A stretch of 64,000 nt of DNA from JBFMDN01 sp040753915 (GTDB lineage: Bacteria; Desulfobacterota; Desulfomonilia; Desulfomonilales; Desulfomonilaceae): positions 1 through 64,000 of the forward strand of contig JBFMDN010000019.1 of the NCBI GenBank assembly GCA_040753915.1. Direction: 5' to 3'. The position numbers were made by a program, and so were the translations under genes. This document shows, in pieces, positions 43,567-51,556 of this stretch (position 1 is its first letter; the number at the start of each line of letters is the position of its first letter). Under the pieces are notes generated by a model. It searched no databases, was not told where the DNA came from, and saw only the letters and a list, made by a program, of their open reading frames with translations.

Positions 43567-45217
43567 GGTACTCCCGAAGAGGCAACGAGAAGATGAATCG
43601 ACTACCTCCGCTTGGTCCGTTCTCCACCCAAATGCGTCCGCCGTGAGCTTCTACCAGGCCTTTGGAGACGGTCAGACCTATGCCCCAGGAGCGATGACCT
43701 GAAGAATTGCCGTTCCTGACGTCTACCTGAAAGAACCTTTTGAAAATCAAAGACTTGTATTCCTCCGGGATCCCCGGACCCTCATCCTGGACATACAACC
43801 GAACCGCGTGCGCATTCTCGGCGAAAAAGCCGACCGTAACCTTCCCCCCTTCCGGAGAAAATCGTACAGCGTTGGATACCAGGTTCGTCAGGATCTGGTA
43901 GACCCTCTGTTCGTCAAAGGCAAACTCGAAATCTTCCGTGGCATCGAGCACTAGGCGCACCGTCTTCTTCTCGGCCTCACTTCGTTGCGACAAGATGACC
44001 GTTTCCGCCACTTCCAGGAGAGAGCCTTTCTCCAAACGCAGTTCCAATTGTCCGCACTCGATTCTCGAATAATCGAGAAAGTCCACCACGATCCTGATGA
44101 GATGATCTGTATTGCGCTTGATGATCTCCAGGTAATCGGAATGCTCGCAGGAGCTTCGCCGATCCAGAATATCTACCGCGCCTCGGATGCTCGTCAGCGG
44201 GGTTCGCAATTCATGGGACATGTCCGAGAAGAAATGGGTTTTCGCCGTGTAAAGCTTCTCCAACTCCTCATTGGCTTTTTTCAGGCGTTTGTTGGTCTCG
44301 CTCAGGTCAGCGGTAGCCTCTTCGATCCGCTTTTCCAACTCCCTGTGATGATTTTTCATCTGTTCGTCGAGCACATAACAGATGGTGGCAATCTCCTTCA
44401 GCTCGTCTCCTTTTTCGGCAGATTCTCGGTCCAACTCACCGACCGGCATCCTTTCCAAGGATTTCCTTATTTGGCTTATTCGATTGAAAACAAGATAGCG
44501 GGTGGTCAAGAAAATGAGTCCCACGAGGGAGCAAGCAAAACCAACCCCACCCCCGATCAGGAGGGCCTTGTTCCGATCGATTGCCGTTTGAGCCTGGTCC
44601 ATGGGGATCATCACGCTGATGCATCCCCCCACCTCACCCTGTTGGTATCCCTGAGACTTGTGGCACTTGACGCATCCGGACGTTACGTAGAGCGGAGCTA
44701 TATAACGCAGCACATTCTTGCCGTCTCGTTTTTCCGCGCGAAAGATCCCCTCCTGGGTAGGCGAAGACCTGAAAAGCTCCAGAGCCTCCGCCTCCACTGC
44801 GTCAGGAGCGTTTGCCGGATTGATATGTGCGTCGTTGGCCAATCTGAACGAATACAAACCGTCTGCCTGCGCTCGTTCTGACAAACGGGACGTAATGATC
44901 GACGGGGTGATCTTTGCGTACGGCTTGCCCTCGGACGACAGCACGTACGGTTCGGAAAGGAAGGGGCTCGCAGACCCTCCCTCCTTGTCCGGCACCAAGA
45001 CTTCCCCATGATCGGAGACCCATTGCCTGGTAAGCACGATTTGCTTGTGCAGAATTATGGCCTGATTCTTCACCTGATCCATGATGTGTTGCTCTTGCTG
45101 CCGAGAGAACCAGGAAAAGAGGATAACGAAGATGCTTGCAATCGTTATGGAAATGCTGATGAGAAATTTGAGCGATATTCTTGTGCTGGACAACGCGTTC
45201 GGCAAGGAGAACATCAT
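43535..45217 (-). CDS. Membrane histidine kinase with periplasmic c-type heme domain
   Basis: The product of about 560 residues has a transmembrane helix near its N terminus (ISLKFLISISITIASIFVILF) and a periplasmic DUF3365/Tll0287-like domain. This domain has one heme c motif, GCVKCH, in the sequence APLYVTSGCVKCHKSQGY. A second transmembrane helix (LLIGGGVGFACSLVGLIFLTT) leads to a HAMP-like linker and coiled coil. The kinase core has H-box FFSDMSHELRTPLTSIRG, N-box NLVSNAVRFSPEGG, and G-boxes DEGPGIP and GIGLTVSKGLVEAHGG. Heme sensing of redox state or of NO/O2 is plausible by family. The start is placed at the Met pair near 45217; the open frame begins at 45274. Confidence 0.92.
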   Translation of the reverse strand: MMFSLPNALSSTRISLKFLISISITIASIFVILFSWFSRQQEQHIMDQVKNQAIILHKQIVLTRQWVSDHGEVLVPDKEGGSASPFLSEPYVLSSEGKPYAKITPSIITSRLSERAQADGLYSFRLANDAHINPANAPDAVEAEALELFRSSPTQEGIFRAEKRDGKNVLRYIAPLYVTSGCVKCHKSQGYQQGEVGGCISVMIPMDQAQTAIDRNKALLIGGGVGFACSLVGLIFLTTRYLVFNRISQIRKSLERMPVGELDRESAEKGDELKEIATICYVLDEQMKNHHRELEKRIEEATADLSETNKRLKKANEELEKLYTAKTHFFSDMSHELRTPLTSIRGAVDILDRRSSCEHSDYLEIIKRNTDHLIRIVVDFLDYSRIECGQLELRLEKGSLLEVAETVILSQRSEAEKKTVRLVLDATEDFEFAFDEQRVYQILTNLVSNAVRFSPEGGKVTVGFFAENAHAVRLYVQDEGPGIPEEYKSLIFKRFFQVDVRNGNSSGHRSWGIGLTVSKGLVEAHGGRIWVENGPSGGSRFIFSLPLREYHASSSGIDSG

Positions 45218-45663
45218 TGAGCCTTTGCCCGCCGGCCACGAGCCGGCCAATATTCTCGGAAGCAGTGTGCGCAAAAATTTTACCTTTTCTTAACATCCTT
45301 TTACAACACATTTACCGGGCAATGTTCCATAGTGGAGACTGATAGGCAGGCGGAAACAGAGAGACCAGGACATAGCCGGCCACTTCATGATGACGGACCA
45401 TGACGGTGCCGATTTCGTTACTGGTCGACAGATTCTCGCTTTGCCGACCTACTCTGGCAGATGCCGGGCGACCTCTTACTGATGGTGCCACGCGTTGAGA
45501 ATTGGGGCCCGGTCGACGATGTCAAGGTGAGGGCGGGATGTGGTCCAGCCCTCATTTCTGCCGCGAAGCTCAACGCGGCAGACTGTAAGATTGGCAGCCA
45601 CAAACAGACTCGACGACGGATCCGATTTTCGAAAAGACTCAAAATCATATGGGGAGTTGAGCC
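45218..45663. other. Divergent control region between heme kinase and HAO-like operon
   Basis: About 445 bp without a gene. On the minus strand, TTGTAA and TAAAAT with 18-bp spacing (around 45275-45304, AT-rich) could serve the kinase gene. No clear plus-strand promoter was found by eye; an activator-dependent promoter for the cytochrome genes would fit. A ribosome site (GGGGAG) precedes the HAO-like start. Confidence 0.4.
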
Positions 45664-47025
45664 ATGAGAAGAATTCTCTTCCTGATCGCACCGACACTTT
45701 TCTTGCTCGCCTACCAGGCAGAAGCCACGGTCAGGGTGGATCCCAAGCTATACGGGTCCCCAGAAGGGCAGGTCTGTATCAAGTGCCATGAGCTCAAGAC
45801 ACCCGGCCTTTTCAGAATGTGGAAGATGGGCCGAATGGGACAGGCTGGGGTGAACTGCTACGATTGCCACAAAGCCGAAAAGAAGACAGACAAAGCTGCC
45901 GGCGATCCTGACGGATACGATCATCGAGGATTCTGGATAGCCACCATTGTCAGCCCAAAAGACTGTTCTCGCTGCCACAAAGACCAGTTCGATCAACAAC
46001 AACAGTCGCATCATGCGAAGGGCGCGGACATCCTCAATTCCCTGGACAATTACCTGGGGACCGTGGTTGGAGGCGCTCCCTGCGAGACTACGGGATGCCG
46101 CCAGTGCCACGGATCCAATGTGAAGGTCCTTGCAAACGGTCGGATCGATCCCAGCACCTGGCCTAATACTGGGATCGGCAGGATCAATCCCGACGGGAGT
46201 AAAGGGAGCTGCTCCGCGTGCCACACCCGCCACCGCTTTTCCAGGGAGCAGGCTCGCAGGCCCGACGCGTGCGGCAAGTGCCATCTCGGTCCCGATCATC
46301 CGCAAATCGAGGTGTACAACGAGTCCAAGCATGGTATCTTGTACCAGGCCTTTCGCGATAAGATGAATATGGACAGGATCGAGTGGGTCGTCGGGGTAGA
46401 CTACGCGGACACAGCGACCTGCGCCACATGCCACATATCGGCAACTCCCAACCAGCCAGCCTCCCACGACGTGGGATTGCGCATCTCCTGGACACTTCGT
46501 CCTGCTGTGTCCAAGAAGCTAAGCCGGTGGAAAGAACGCCGGGACAACATGAAGGACGTGTGCCGCCAATGCCACGGCGACCTCATGGTAGAAGGATTCT
46601 ACTCGCAGTTCGACCAGCTCGTGGAGCTTTACAACAACAAGTTCGCCATTCCAGCTACAAAGGTGCGCCAGCGTCTCATGGATATGGGCAAGATCAGCAA
46701 GGCCGACTTCGACGACCATCTCGACTGGATATACTATGAGTTGTGGCACCACGAGGGCCGCAGAGGCCGACACGGTGCGTCCATGATGGGACCCGATTAC
46801 GCCTGGTGGCATGGCATGTACGAAGTCGCCAAGCACTTCTACGAGAAGTTCATTCCAGAAGTGGAGCGCATCATGGGCGGGAAGGACGCTGCCAGGCCAC
46901 TGCTCAACGAGCTGGTCTTCAGCGATCCCCAGCACGATTGGTACGTCAAGGGAATGAGCAAAGAAGAGCTGAAGAAGCTACACCAATTCTACCAGGACCG
47001 ATACGGCGGCAAAGAGGCCAGGTAA
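45664..47025 (+). CDS. Octaheme cytochrome c, hydroxylamine oxidoreductase (HAO) family
   Basis: The 453-residue periplasmic product has a signal peptide (1-21) and eight CxxCH heme motifs (near 38, 65, 101, 145, 183, 203, 253, 300). GPDHPQIEVYNESKHGILY (209-227) is the HAO hallmark and contains the active-site Asp-His pair. RHGASMMGPDYAWWHGMY (369-386) is the conserved C-terminal part. Oxidative HAO uses a cross-linked tyrosine; reductive homologues in Campylobacterota lack it and are proposed to act in nitrite or hydroxylamine reduction to ammonium. I cannot settle the tyrosine by eye. Co-location with nap genes in an anaerobe favours the reductive role. GGGGAG precedes the ATG. Confidence 0.9.
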   Translation: MRRILFLIAPTLFLLAYQAEATVRVDPKLYGSPEGQVCIKCHELKTPGLFRMWKMGRMGQAGVNCYDCHKAEKKTDKAAGDPDGYDHRGFWIATIVSPKDCSRCHKDQFDQQQQSHHAKGADILNSLDNYLGTVVGGAPCETTGCRQCHGSNVKVLANGRIDPSTWPNTGIGRINPDGSKGSCSACHTRHRFSREQARRPDACGKCHLGPDHPQIEVYNESKHGILYQAFRDKMNMDRIEWVVGVDYADTATCATCHISATPNQPASHDVGLRISWTLRPAVSKKLSRWKERRDNMKDVCRQCHGDLMVEGFYSQFDQLVELYNNKFAIPATKVRQRLMDMGKISKADFDDHLDWIYYELWHHEGRRGRHGASMMGPDYAWWHGMYEVAKHFYEKFIPEVERIMGGKDAARPLLNELVFSDPQHDWYVKGMSKEELKKLHQFYQDRYGGKEAR

Positions 47026-47072
47026 AACGTCCTGGGACTTCTCGGGGCCTTTCACGGAACAAGGGCACACAC

Positions 47073-47696
47073 ATGAACCAAAGCCTACGAATGTTTGGGA
47101 TCGCTCTGGTGGCTCTACTCCCGGCATTGGCGACGATCGGGCCGATCGGGGCTTCCGAGCCCGGCACCATGATCGGAACGCCCACGTCACTGGACGAGGG
47201 GTTATCGACTCATGGCTCCGAAGGGAAGCTGGCTCAGCAGGAATTCCCTGTCCCGTACAAACCGCTGCCCAAGACCATCACGCCTTGTCGGGCCTGTCAC
47301 GGTCCAGAGAAGGACTTTCCCGTAGACTTTACGAGGCGTGAGTCTTTGCTGGTTCATCGCAACATACAGCTCAACCATGGTGGCGTGCGCGTCTGGTGTC
47401 TCGATTGTCACGATCCCGAGGACCGCAATCACCTGCTGTCACTAAGTGACCGAAAGCCCATCCCTTTCGACAAGTCGTATTTATTGTGCGGTAAGTGCCA
47501 TGGAACGAAGTTCAGGGACTGGCGTGAAGGCATACACGGCAAGAGGATAGGCTATTGGAACGGAGTGAAAACCTATTACCTGTGCGTGAACTGCCACGAT
47601 CCCCATTCACCCAAGTATAAGCCGATTGAACCCATGCCGCCCCCCAAGAAGCCGCATACGCCTCAGGAGAAGGGGAGCGCCGAACGCACGCTATAA
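47073..47696 (+). CDS. Tetraheme c-type cytochrome
   Basis: The 207-residue product has a signal peptide (1-27) and four heme c motifs: CRACH, CLDCH, CGKCH and CVNCH (about 94-190). A proline-rich tail (KPIEPMPPPKKPHTP) follows. It is not of the membrane-anchored NapC/NrfH layout. It lies between the octaheme protein gene and the Fe-S/NrfD pair, so it is the likely electron carrier between the NrfD-type quinol module and the HAO-like enzyme. The ATG at 47073 is chosen as the first that gives a signal peptide; the frame upstream to 46743 is inside the HAO-like gene. Confidence 0.88.
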   Translation: MNQSLRMFGIALVALLPALATIGPIGASEPGTMIGTPTSLDEGLSTHGSEGKLAQQEFPVPYKPLPKTITPCRACHGPEKDFPVDFTRRESLLVHRNIQLNHGGVRVWCLDCHDPEDRNHLLSLSDRKPIPFDKSYLLCGKCHGTKFRDWREGIHGKRIGYWNGVKTYYLCVNCHDPHSPKYKPIEPMPPPKKPHTPQEKGSAERTL

Positions 47697-47707
47697 GGTT
47701 TCGAGCC

Positions 47708-48679
47708 ATGAGTAACGACATCAAAGTGCAATCGGAGAGCTCGACAATTGACGACCAGACCGCGACCAAAGCAGAGGCGCGCGAAGAGCCGAATTCTCCT
47801 CTCCCGACAGCTCGACCCACTCGTCGCTCTTTTCTGGCCGGAGCCGCGGGTCTGTTGGGGATGATGGCTCTCGGGTCGTGCTCGTGGCAGGAGTTCTTCC
47901 AGCAGCATTACCAGAGGATGACTGCCAAGGAGATCGACGAGGTCGTGGAGCGCCTCAAGGCGCAGTACCGGGAAAAATACGGCCAAGACTTCGTGGTGGG
48001 GACTGAAGGGCCTATCGACGGAACGCTCTTTGGCTATGCGCTCGATATCCAACGCTGTATCGGATGTCGCCGCTGTGTATATGCTTGCGTGAACGAGAAC
48101 AATCTCTCCCGCGATCCTCAGATTCAGTACATAAGGGTGCTTAGATTTAAGGACGGCACCATGGACTTTGAAGAGTCCGAGATTTACTACAACCCGGACG
48201 ACGTTCCCGAAGAAGGCTACTACTACATGCCGGTTCAATGCCAGCACTGCGCCAACGCTCCCTGTACCAAGGTCTGCCCCGTACGGGCGACGTGGACCGA
48301 GCCGGACGGGCTCGTAGTGGTCGACTACAACTGGTGCATCGGATGCAGATATTGCATGGCAGCCTGCCCTTACCAGGGCCGATGGTTCAACTGGGGAGAT
48401 CCCTCTGTGCCCAAAGACGAGATTACGACACAGACCCACTATCTTGGCAACCGGCCTCGCATGAGGAACGTTGTCGAAAAATGCACGTTCTGCATACAGC
48501 GAGTTCGCGTGGGAAAGTACCCTGCGTGCGTGGAGGCCTGTCCGGTGGGTGCTCGCAAGTTCGGGAATCTCCTCGACCCTGACAGTGAGATCAGCCGAAT
48601 CATCCGTACCAAAAGGGTCTTTCGGCTGAAGTCCGAGCTGAACACGCAGCCGAAGTTCTACTACTTCTTCGCAACCTAA
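47708..48679 (+). CDS. Tat-exported 4Fe-4S protein (NrfC/HybA/DmsB-like)
   Basis: The 323-residue product has a twin-arginine signal (TRRSFLAGAAGLLGMMALGSC, about 38-58), possibly with a lipobox-like Cys. It carries four 4Fe-4S motifs: CIGCRRCVYACVNE, CQHCANAPCTKVCP, CIGCRYCMAACPYQ and CTFCIQRVRVGKYPACVEACP. Such proteins pair with an NrfD-type membrane subunit and pass electrons between quinols and a periplasmic redox partner. The NrfD-type gene follows 13 bp after. Partner cytochromes lie upstream. Confidence 0.93.
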   Translation: MSNDIKVQSESSTIDDQTATKAEAREEPNSPLPTARPTRRSFLAGAAGLLGMMALGSCSWQEFFQQHYQRMTAKEIDEVVERLKAQYREKYGQDFVVGTEGPIDGTLFGYALDIQRCIGCRRCVYACVNENNLSRDPQIQYIRVLRFKDGTMDFEESEIYYNPDDVPEEGYYYMPVQCQHCANAPCTKVCPVRATWTEPDGLVVVDYNWCIGCRYCMAACPYQGRWFNWGDPSVPKDEITTQTHYLGNRPRMRNVVEKCTFCIQRVRVGKYPACVEACPVGARKFGNLLDPDSEISRIIRTKRVFRLKSELNTQPKFYYFFAT

Positions 48680-48692
48680 GCGGTGAGGAATT

Positions 48693-49913
48693 GTGATGCA
48701 AAGTTCAGGATTCGTGTCCGAGGCTGTCAGGAGACTCTTCGTGGGTCCTCCCGTGTACTACGCCTGGATGGCTCTCCTCACTGTGGCAGCGGTCATCGGG
48801 ATCACCCAGTACATCGAGCAGCTCCAACGAGGACTCGTGGTCACGGGGATGACCAGCTTCGTGTCCTGGGGATTCTACATAGGGAATTTCACCTTTCTCG
48901 TCGGCGTAGCCGCAGCAGCAGTGCTCCTGATTATTCCCGCATACCTCTATGACTTTGGTCCCATCAAAGAAATCGTGATTGTTGGAGAGGCCTTGGCTGT
49001 GAGCGCGTTGCTCATGTGCATGATGTTCGTTACCGCGGATCTTGGCAGGCCCGACCGGCTCTGGCATCTCATACCGGGTTTGGGAATCCTCAATCTACCT
49101 CAGTCCTTACTCGGTTGGGACATTGTCGTCCTCAACGGATATCTCATGCTCAACCTGTTTATTCCCGGCTACATCCTCTTCAGGTCCTATCAGAACGAAC
49201 CGGTGAACATGCGATTCATCCTGCCCTTCATTCTCCTTTCCATACCGTGGGCAGTGAGCATCCACACGGTGACGGCGTTCATCTACAACGGTCTTGCAGC
49301 ACGCCCCTTCTGGAATGCCTCTATCTTGGCGCCCCGATTCCTGGCTTCCGCGTTCTGTTCGGGACCCGCATTGATCATCCTCATTTTTCAGATTGTTCGG
49401 CGGTACACTGGATTTCACGTGAAGGACGAAGCGCTGCACAAGCTCGCGGAGATCGTTGCAGTGGCCATGGCAATCAATCTGTTCCTGGCAGGCGCGGAGT
49501 TCTTCAAGGAGCTTTATTCGGACACCCACCACCTTTCGCCTCTCCGGTATCTCTATGTTGGGATTCATGGGAAAGGTCTGCTCGTACCGTGGATCTGGAC
49601 TGCCATGGGCTTCAACATCGTCGCGTTCATCATCTTCCTCATCCCCGCTACCAGGAAGAATTTCACGACTCTTAATTTGGGGGCTGTCCTCATCATTCTC
49701 GGGATTTGGATAGAAAAGGGAATCGGCTTGATCATTCCGGGCTTCATTCCCTCCCCTCTGGGTCGAGTCTGGGAGTACATTCCTACGAGGGTGGAAGTCC
49801 TGGTAACTATCGGCATCTGGTCCATCGGCCTTCTGATCCTCACGGTGCTCCTTAAGCTCATCATTCCCATTGAAAAGGGGGAGTTCACTCGAGCACGCCA
49901 GGTCGCAGCGTGA
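48693..49913 (+). CDS. NrfD/PsrC-type quinol-interacting membrane subunit
   Basis: The 406-residue product is an integral membrane protein with about ten helices. It begins RRLFVGPPVYYAWMALLTVAAVIG and carries the family segments GFYIGNFTFLVGVAAAAVLL, ADLGRPDRLWHLIPGLGILNLPQSLLGWD and HTVTAFIYNGLAARPFWN. It is closest in feel to the DsrP/HmcC-like branch of NrfD proteins, which oxidise or reduce menaquinol. With the preceding Fe-S protein and the cytochromes it forms a quinol:cytochrome c module. This could feed the HAO-like and Nap enzymes in place of NapC or NrfH. Confidence 0.92.
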   Translation: MMQSSGFVSEAVRRLFVGPPVYYAWMALLTVAAVIGITQYIEQLQRGLVVTGMTSFVSWGFYIGNFTFLVGVAAAAVLLIIPAYLYDFGPIKEIVIVGEALAVSALLMCMMFVTADLGRPDRLWHLIPGLGILNLPQSLLGWDIVVLNGYLMLNLFIPGYILFRSYQNEPVNMRFILPFILLSIPWAVSIHTVTAFIYNGLAARPFWNASILAPRFLASAFCSGPALIILIFQIVRRYTGFHVKDEALHKLAEIVAVAMAINLFLAGAEFFKELYSDTHHLSPLRYLYVGIHGKGLLVPWIWTAMGFNIVAFIIFLIPATRKNFTTLNLGAVLIILGIWIEKGIGLIIPGFIPSPLGRVWEYIPTRVEVLVTIGIWSIGLLILTVLLKLIIPIEKGEFTRARQVAA

Positions 49914-49934
49914 CCGGGGCCACGAGGTACGACC

Positions 49935-50897
49935 ATGGAAAGCAGACTGTCCTGGACTTCTGGCGAACGGAACGCAGGTTGCCATGAGTTTAAGGTTCCG
50001 TACGCGATACCTTGCGGGAGGCTCTTTGCAAAAGAGGTGCCCCTGAACCGGCTACCGCAAAGAATTTTCCATCTTGCCCTGCCACTGCTTCACGTCCTGA
50101 TCGTGAGCGGACTCGCTGTAGCGACGGTCACGGCGGCAGCGTTTGCAGGCGCGGCGCCAGGGCCTTCGGGAGCGCAAGAGAGAGCCACCCCGCTAGATGA
50201 TGTGAAAGGACTCGTGGAGCAACTTGAGACCACCGATCCCTTGGCTGCGTCTCGGGCTGTTCAGGAGTTGAAGACCCAGGGCAAGCTATCCCGCGACATG
50301 GTGCCCGCGCTTGCGAAAGCGATGCGCCATCCCAACGAGATCATTCGTCTCACAATCATCGAGGCCCTGTCTGAGATGGGGCCCGATGCAGCGGACGCTG
50401 TCCCTGCACTTTCAGAAGCGTTGGGGGACAAGGATCCGATGGTCCGCGAAACCGCGGCACTTGCTCTGTTTAGCATAGGACAACCTTCAAGGAAGGCTAT
50501 TCCGGCCCTGATTGCTTGTTTGGGGGATGAGAGCGGCCGGGTCAGAGACGCTGTGGTCCTTGCACTTTCGAGTTTCGGACCCGATTCTGTTGGGCCGCTT
50601 GTCAAGTCCCTGGAATCGGAGAAGCCTTCAGTGCGGTCGAGCGCAGCAGACGCTCTTGGAAGAATAGGAGCACCGGGCGTGCCATCCATCATAGCGGTTC
50701 TCGAGAAAGGGACCCCTGATGCATCCCAGGCCGCGTCGCTAGCCCTTGCCAAGATTGGTGCGCCAGCCGTGGAGATGCTTATCAGTCTCCTGGAAAGCCC
50801 GAATGCGAGGACTGCCAAGTTGGCCGGAGATACGTTGGAGCAGATTGGGGCTCCCGCGGTTCCGGGACTGGTAAAAGCCATCAGGAGAGGCAAGTGA
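49935..50897 (+). CDS. HEAT-repeat protein within the respiratory cluster
   Basis: The 320-residue product has about seven HEAT/PBS-lyase repeats (about 88-318, for example IRLTIIEALSEMGPDAADAVPALSEAL and VRSSAADALGRIGAPGVPSI). The hydrophobic segment IFHLALPLLHVLIVSGLAVATVTAAAFAG lies at about 43-71, so a signal peptide or anchor is likely and a start nearer 50037 (GTG) is possible. The ATG at 49935 has GAGG seven bases upstream. The gene stays in line with the respiratory genes, 21 bp after the NrfD-type gene. HEAT scaffolds bind proteins, so an assembly role is conceivable but not known. Confidence 0.8.
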   Translation: MESRLSWTSGERNAGCHEFKVPYAIPCGRLFAKEVPLNRLPQRIFHLALPLLHVLIVSGLAVATVTAAAFAGAAPGPSGAQERATPLDDVKGLVEQLETTDPLAASRAVQELKTQGKLSRDMVPALAKAMRHPNEIIRLTIIEALSEMGPDAADAVPALSEALGDKDPMVRETAALALFSIGQPSRKAIPALIACLGDESGRVRDAVVLALSSFGPDSVGPLVKSLESEKPSVRSSAADALGRIGAPGVPSIIAVLEKGTPDASQAASLALAKIGAPAVEMLISLLESPNARTAKLAGDTLEQIGAPAVPGLVKAIRRGK

Positions 50898-51004
50898 AGC
50901 GTACAGGCTTGTGCGCATAGTATCAAACAGCGTGCAGTGCTGGCCTGGCATACGGCAAGGCGGCCTGCGTGTCTGGCAATAGACCGGCCCAGGAGGAGAA
51001 CAAC

Positions 51005-51520
51005 ATGAAAAAAGCGGCCTGCGTCGCGATGATCCTGACATGGGTGCTCGGGAGTGCATTCCTCTGCCGGGCCCAAGACAAGGACTGCCCGGATTGTCCC
51101 AAAGGGCCGGTAAAGACCTCCGTCCTGGATCCCGGATGGAGGGAATTCGCAGCTCCACCTCTCGCCCCCGGCCAGTTACCCGACTGTCATCGAGTGCAGT
51201 TCGGTAAGAGGACGTGTGTCGAGTGCCACCAAAAGGATACACCCGCGAGCTACGATCAGTGGCTGTTGTCAAAGCACGGGATAAATAATGTCAAGTGTGG
51301 CGTTTGTCACGGCGATGCAAACAACTACAGGGCCCACCCTGACAGAGTTGTCTGCATCGGATGTCATTCAAACCAGGTCCGGGACATGCCGGCAAACGCG
51401 CTAATCACCAATTGTTCTTTCTGCCACAAAGGCCATTGGTTTACTGTCCACAACATTCCCAAATACGAGCGCTTCTCGCCAGCCAAGGCACAAGAGCGGT
51501 TTCAGGTTCCCGGATTCTGA
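51005..51520 (+). CDS. napM: NapM-like tetraheme cytochrome c
   Basis: The 171-residue product has a cleavable signal (1-23) and four heme motifs (CVECH, CGVCH, CIGCH, CSFCH) spread over about 72-145. A small tetraheme cytochrome directly before napA corresponds to NapM of the Desulfovibrio desulfuricans napCMADGH cluster, where it is proposed to deliver electrons to NapA. The symbol rests on position and heme count rather than on sequence I can compare. AGGAGGAG lies seven bases before the ATG. Confidence 0.75.
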   Translation: MKKAACVAMILTWVLGSAFLCRAQDKDCPDCPKGPVKTSVLDPGWREFAAPPLAPGQLPDCHRVQFGKRTCVECHQKDTPASYDQWLLSKHGINNVKCGVCHGDANNYRAHPDRVVCIGCHSNQVRDMPANALITNCSFCHKGHWFTVHNIPKYERFSPAKAQERFQVPGF

Positions 51521-51556
51521 CCCGGCCGCAGCAGTTACCGTTTTCTGGAGGATGCC

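Noticed and set aside
43192..44881. Long plus-strand frames opposite the two-component genes
   Set aside because: They mirror the kinase and regulator codons and show no domain or ribosome site.
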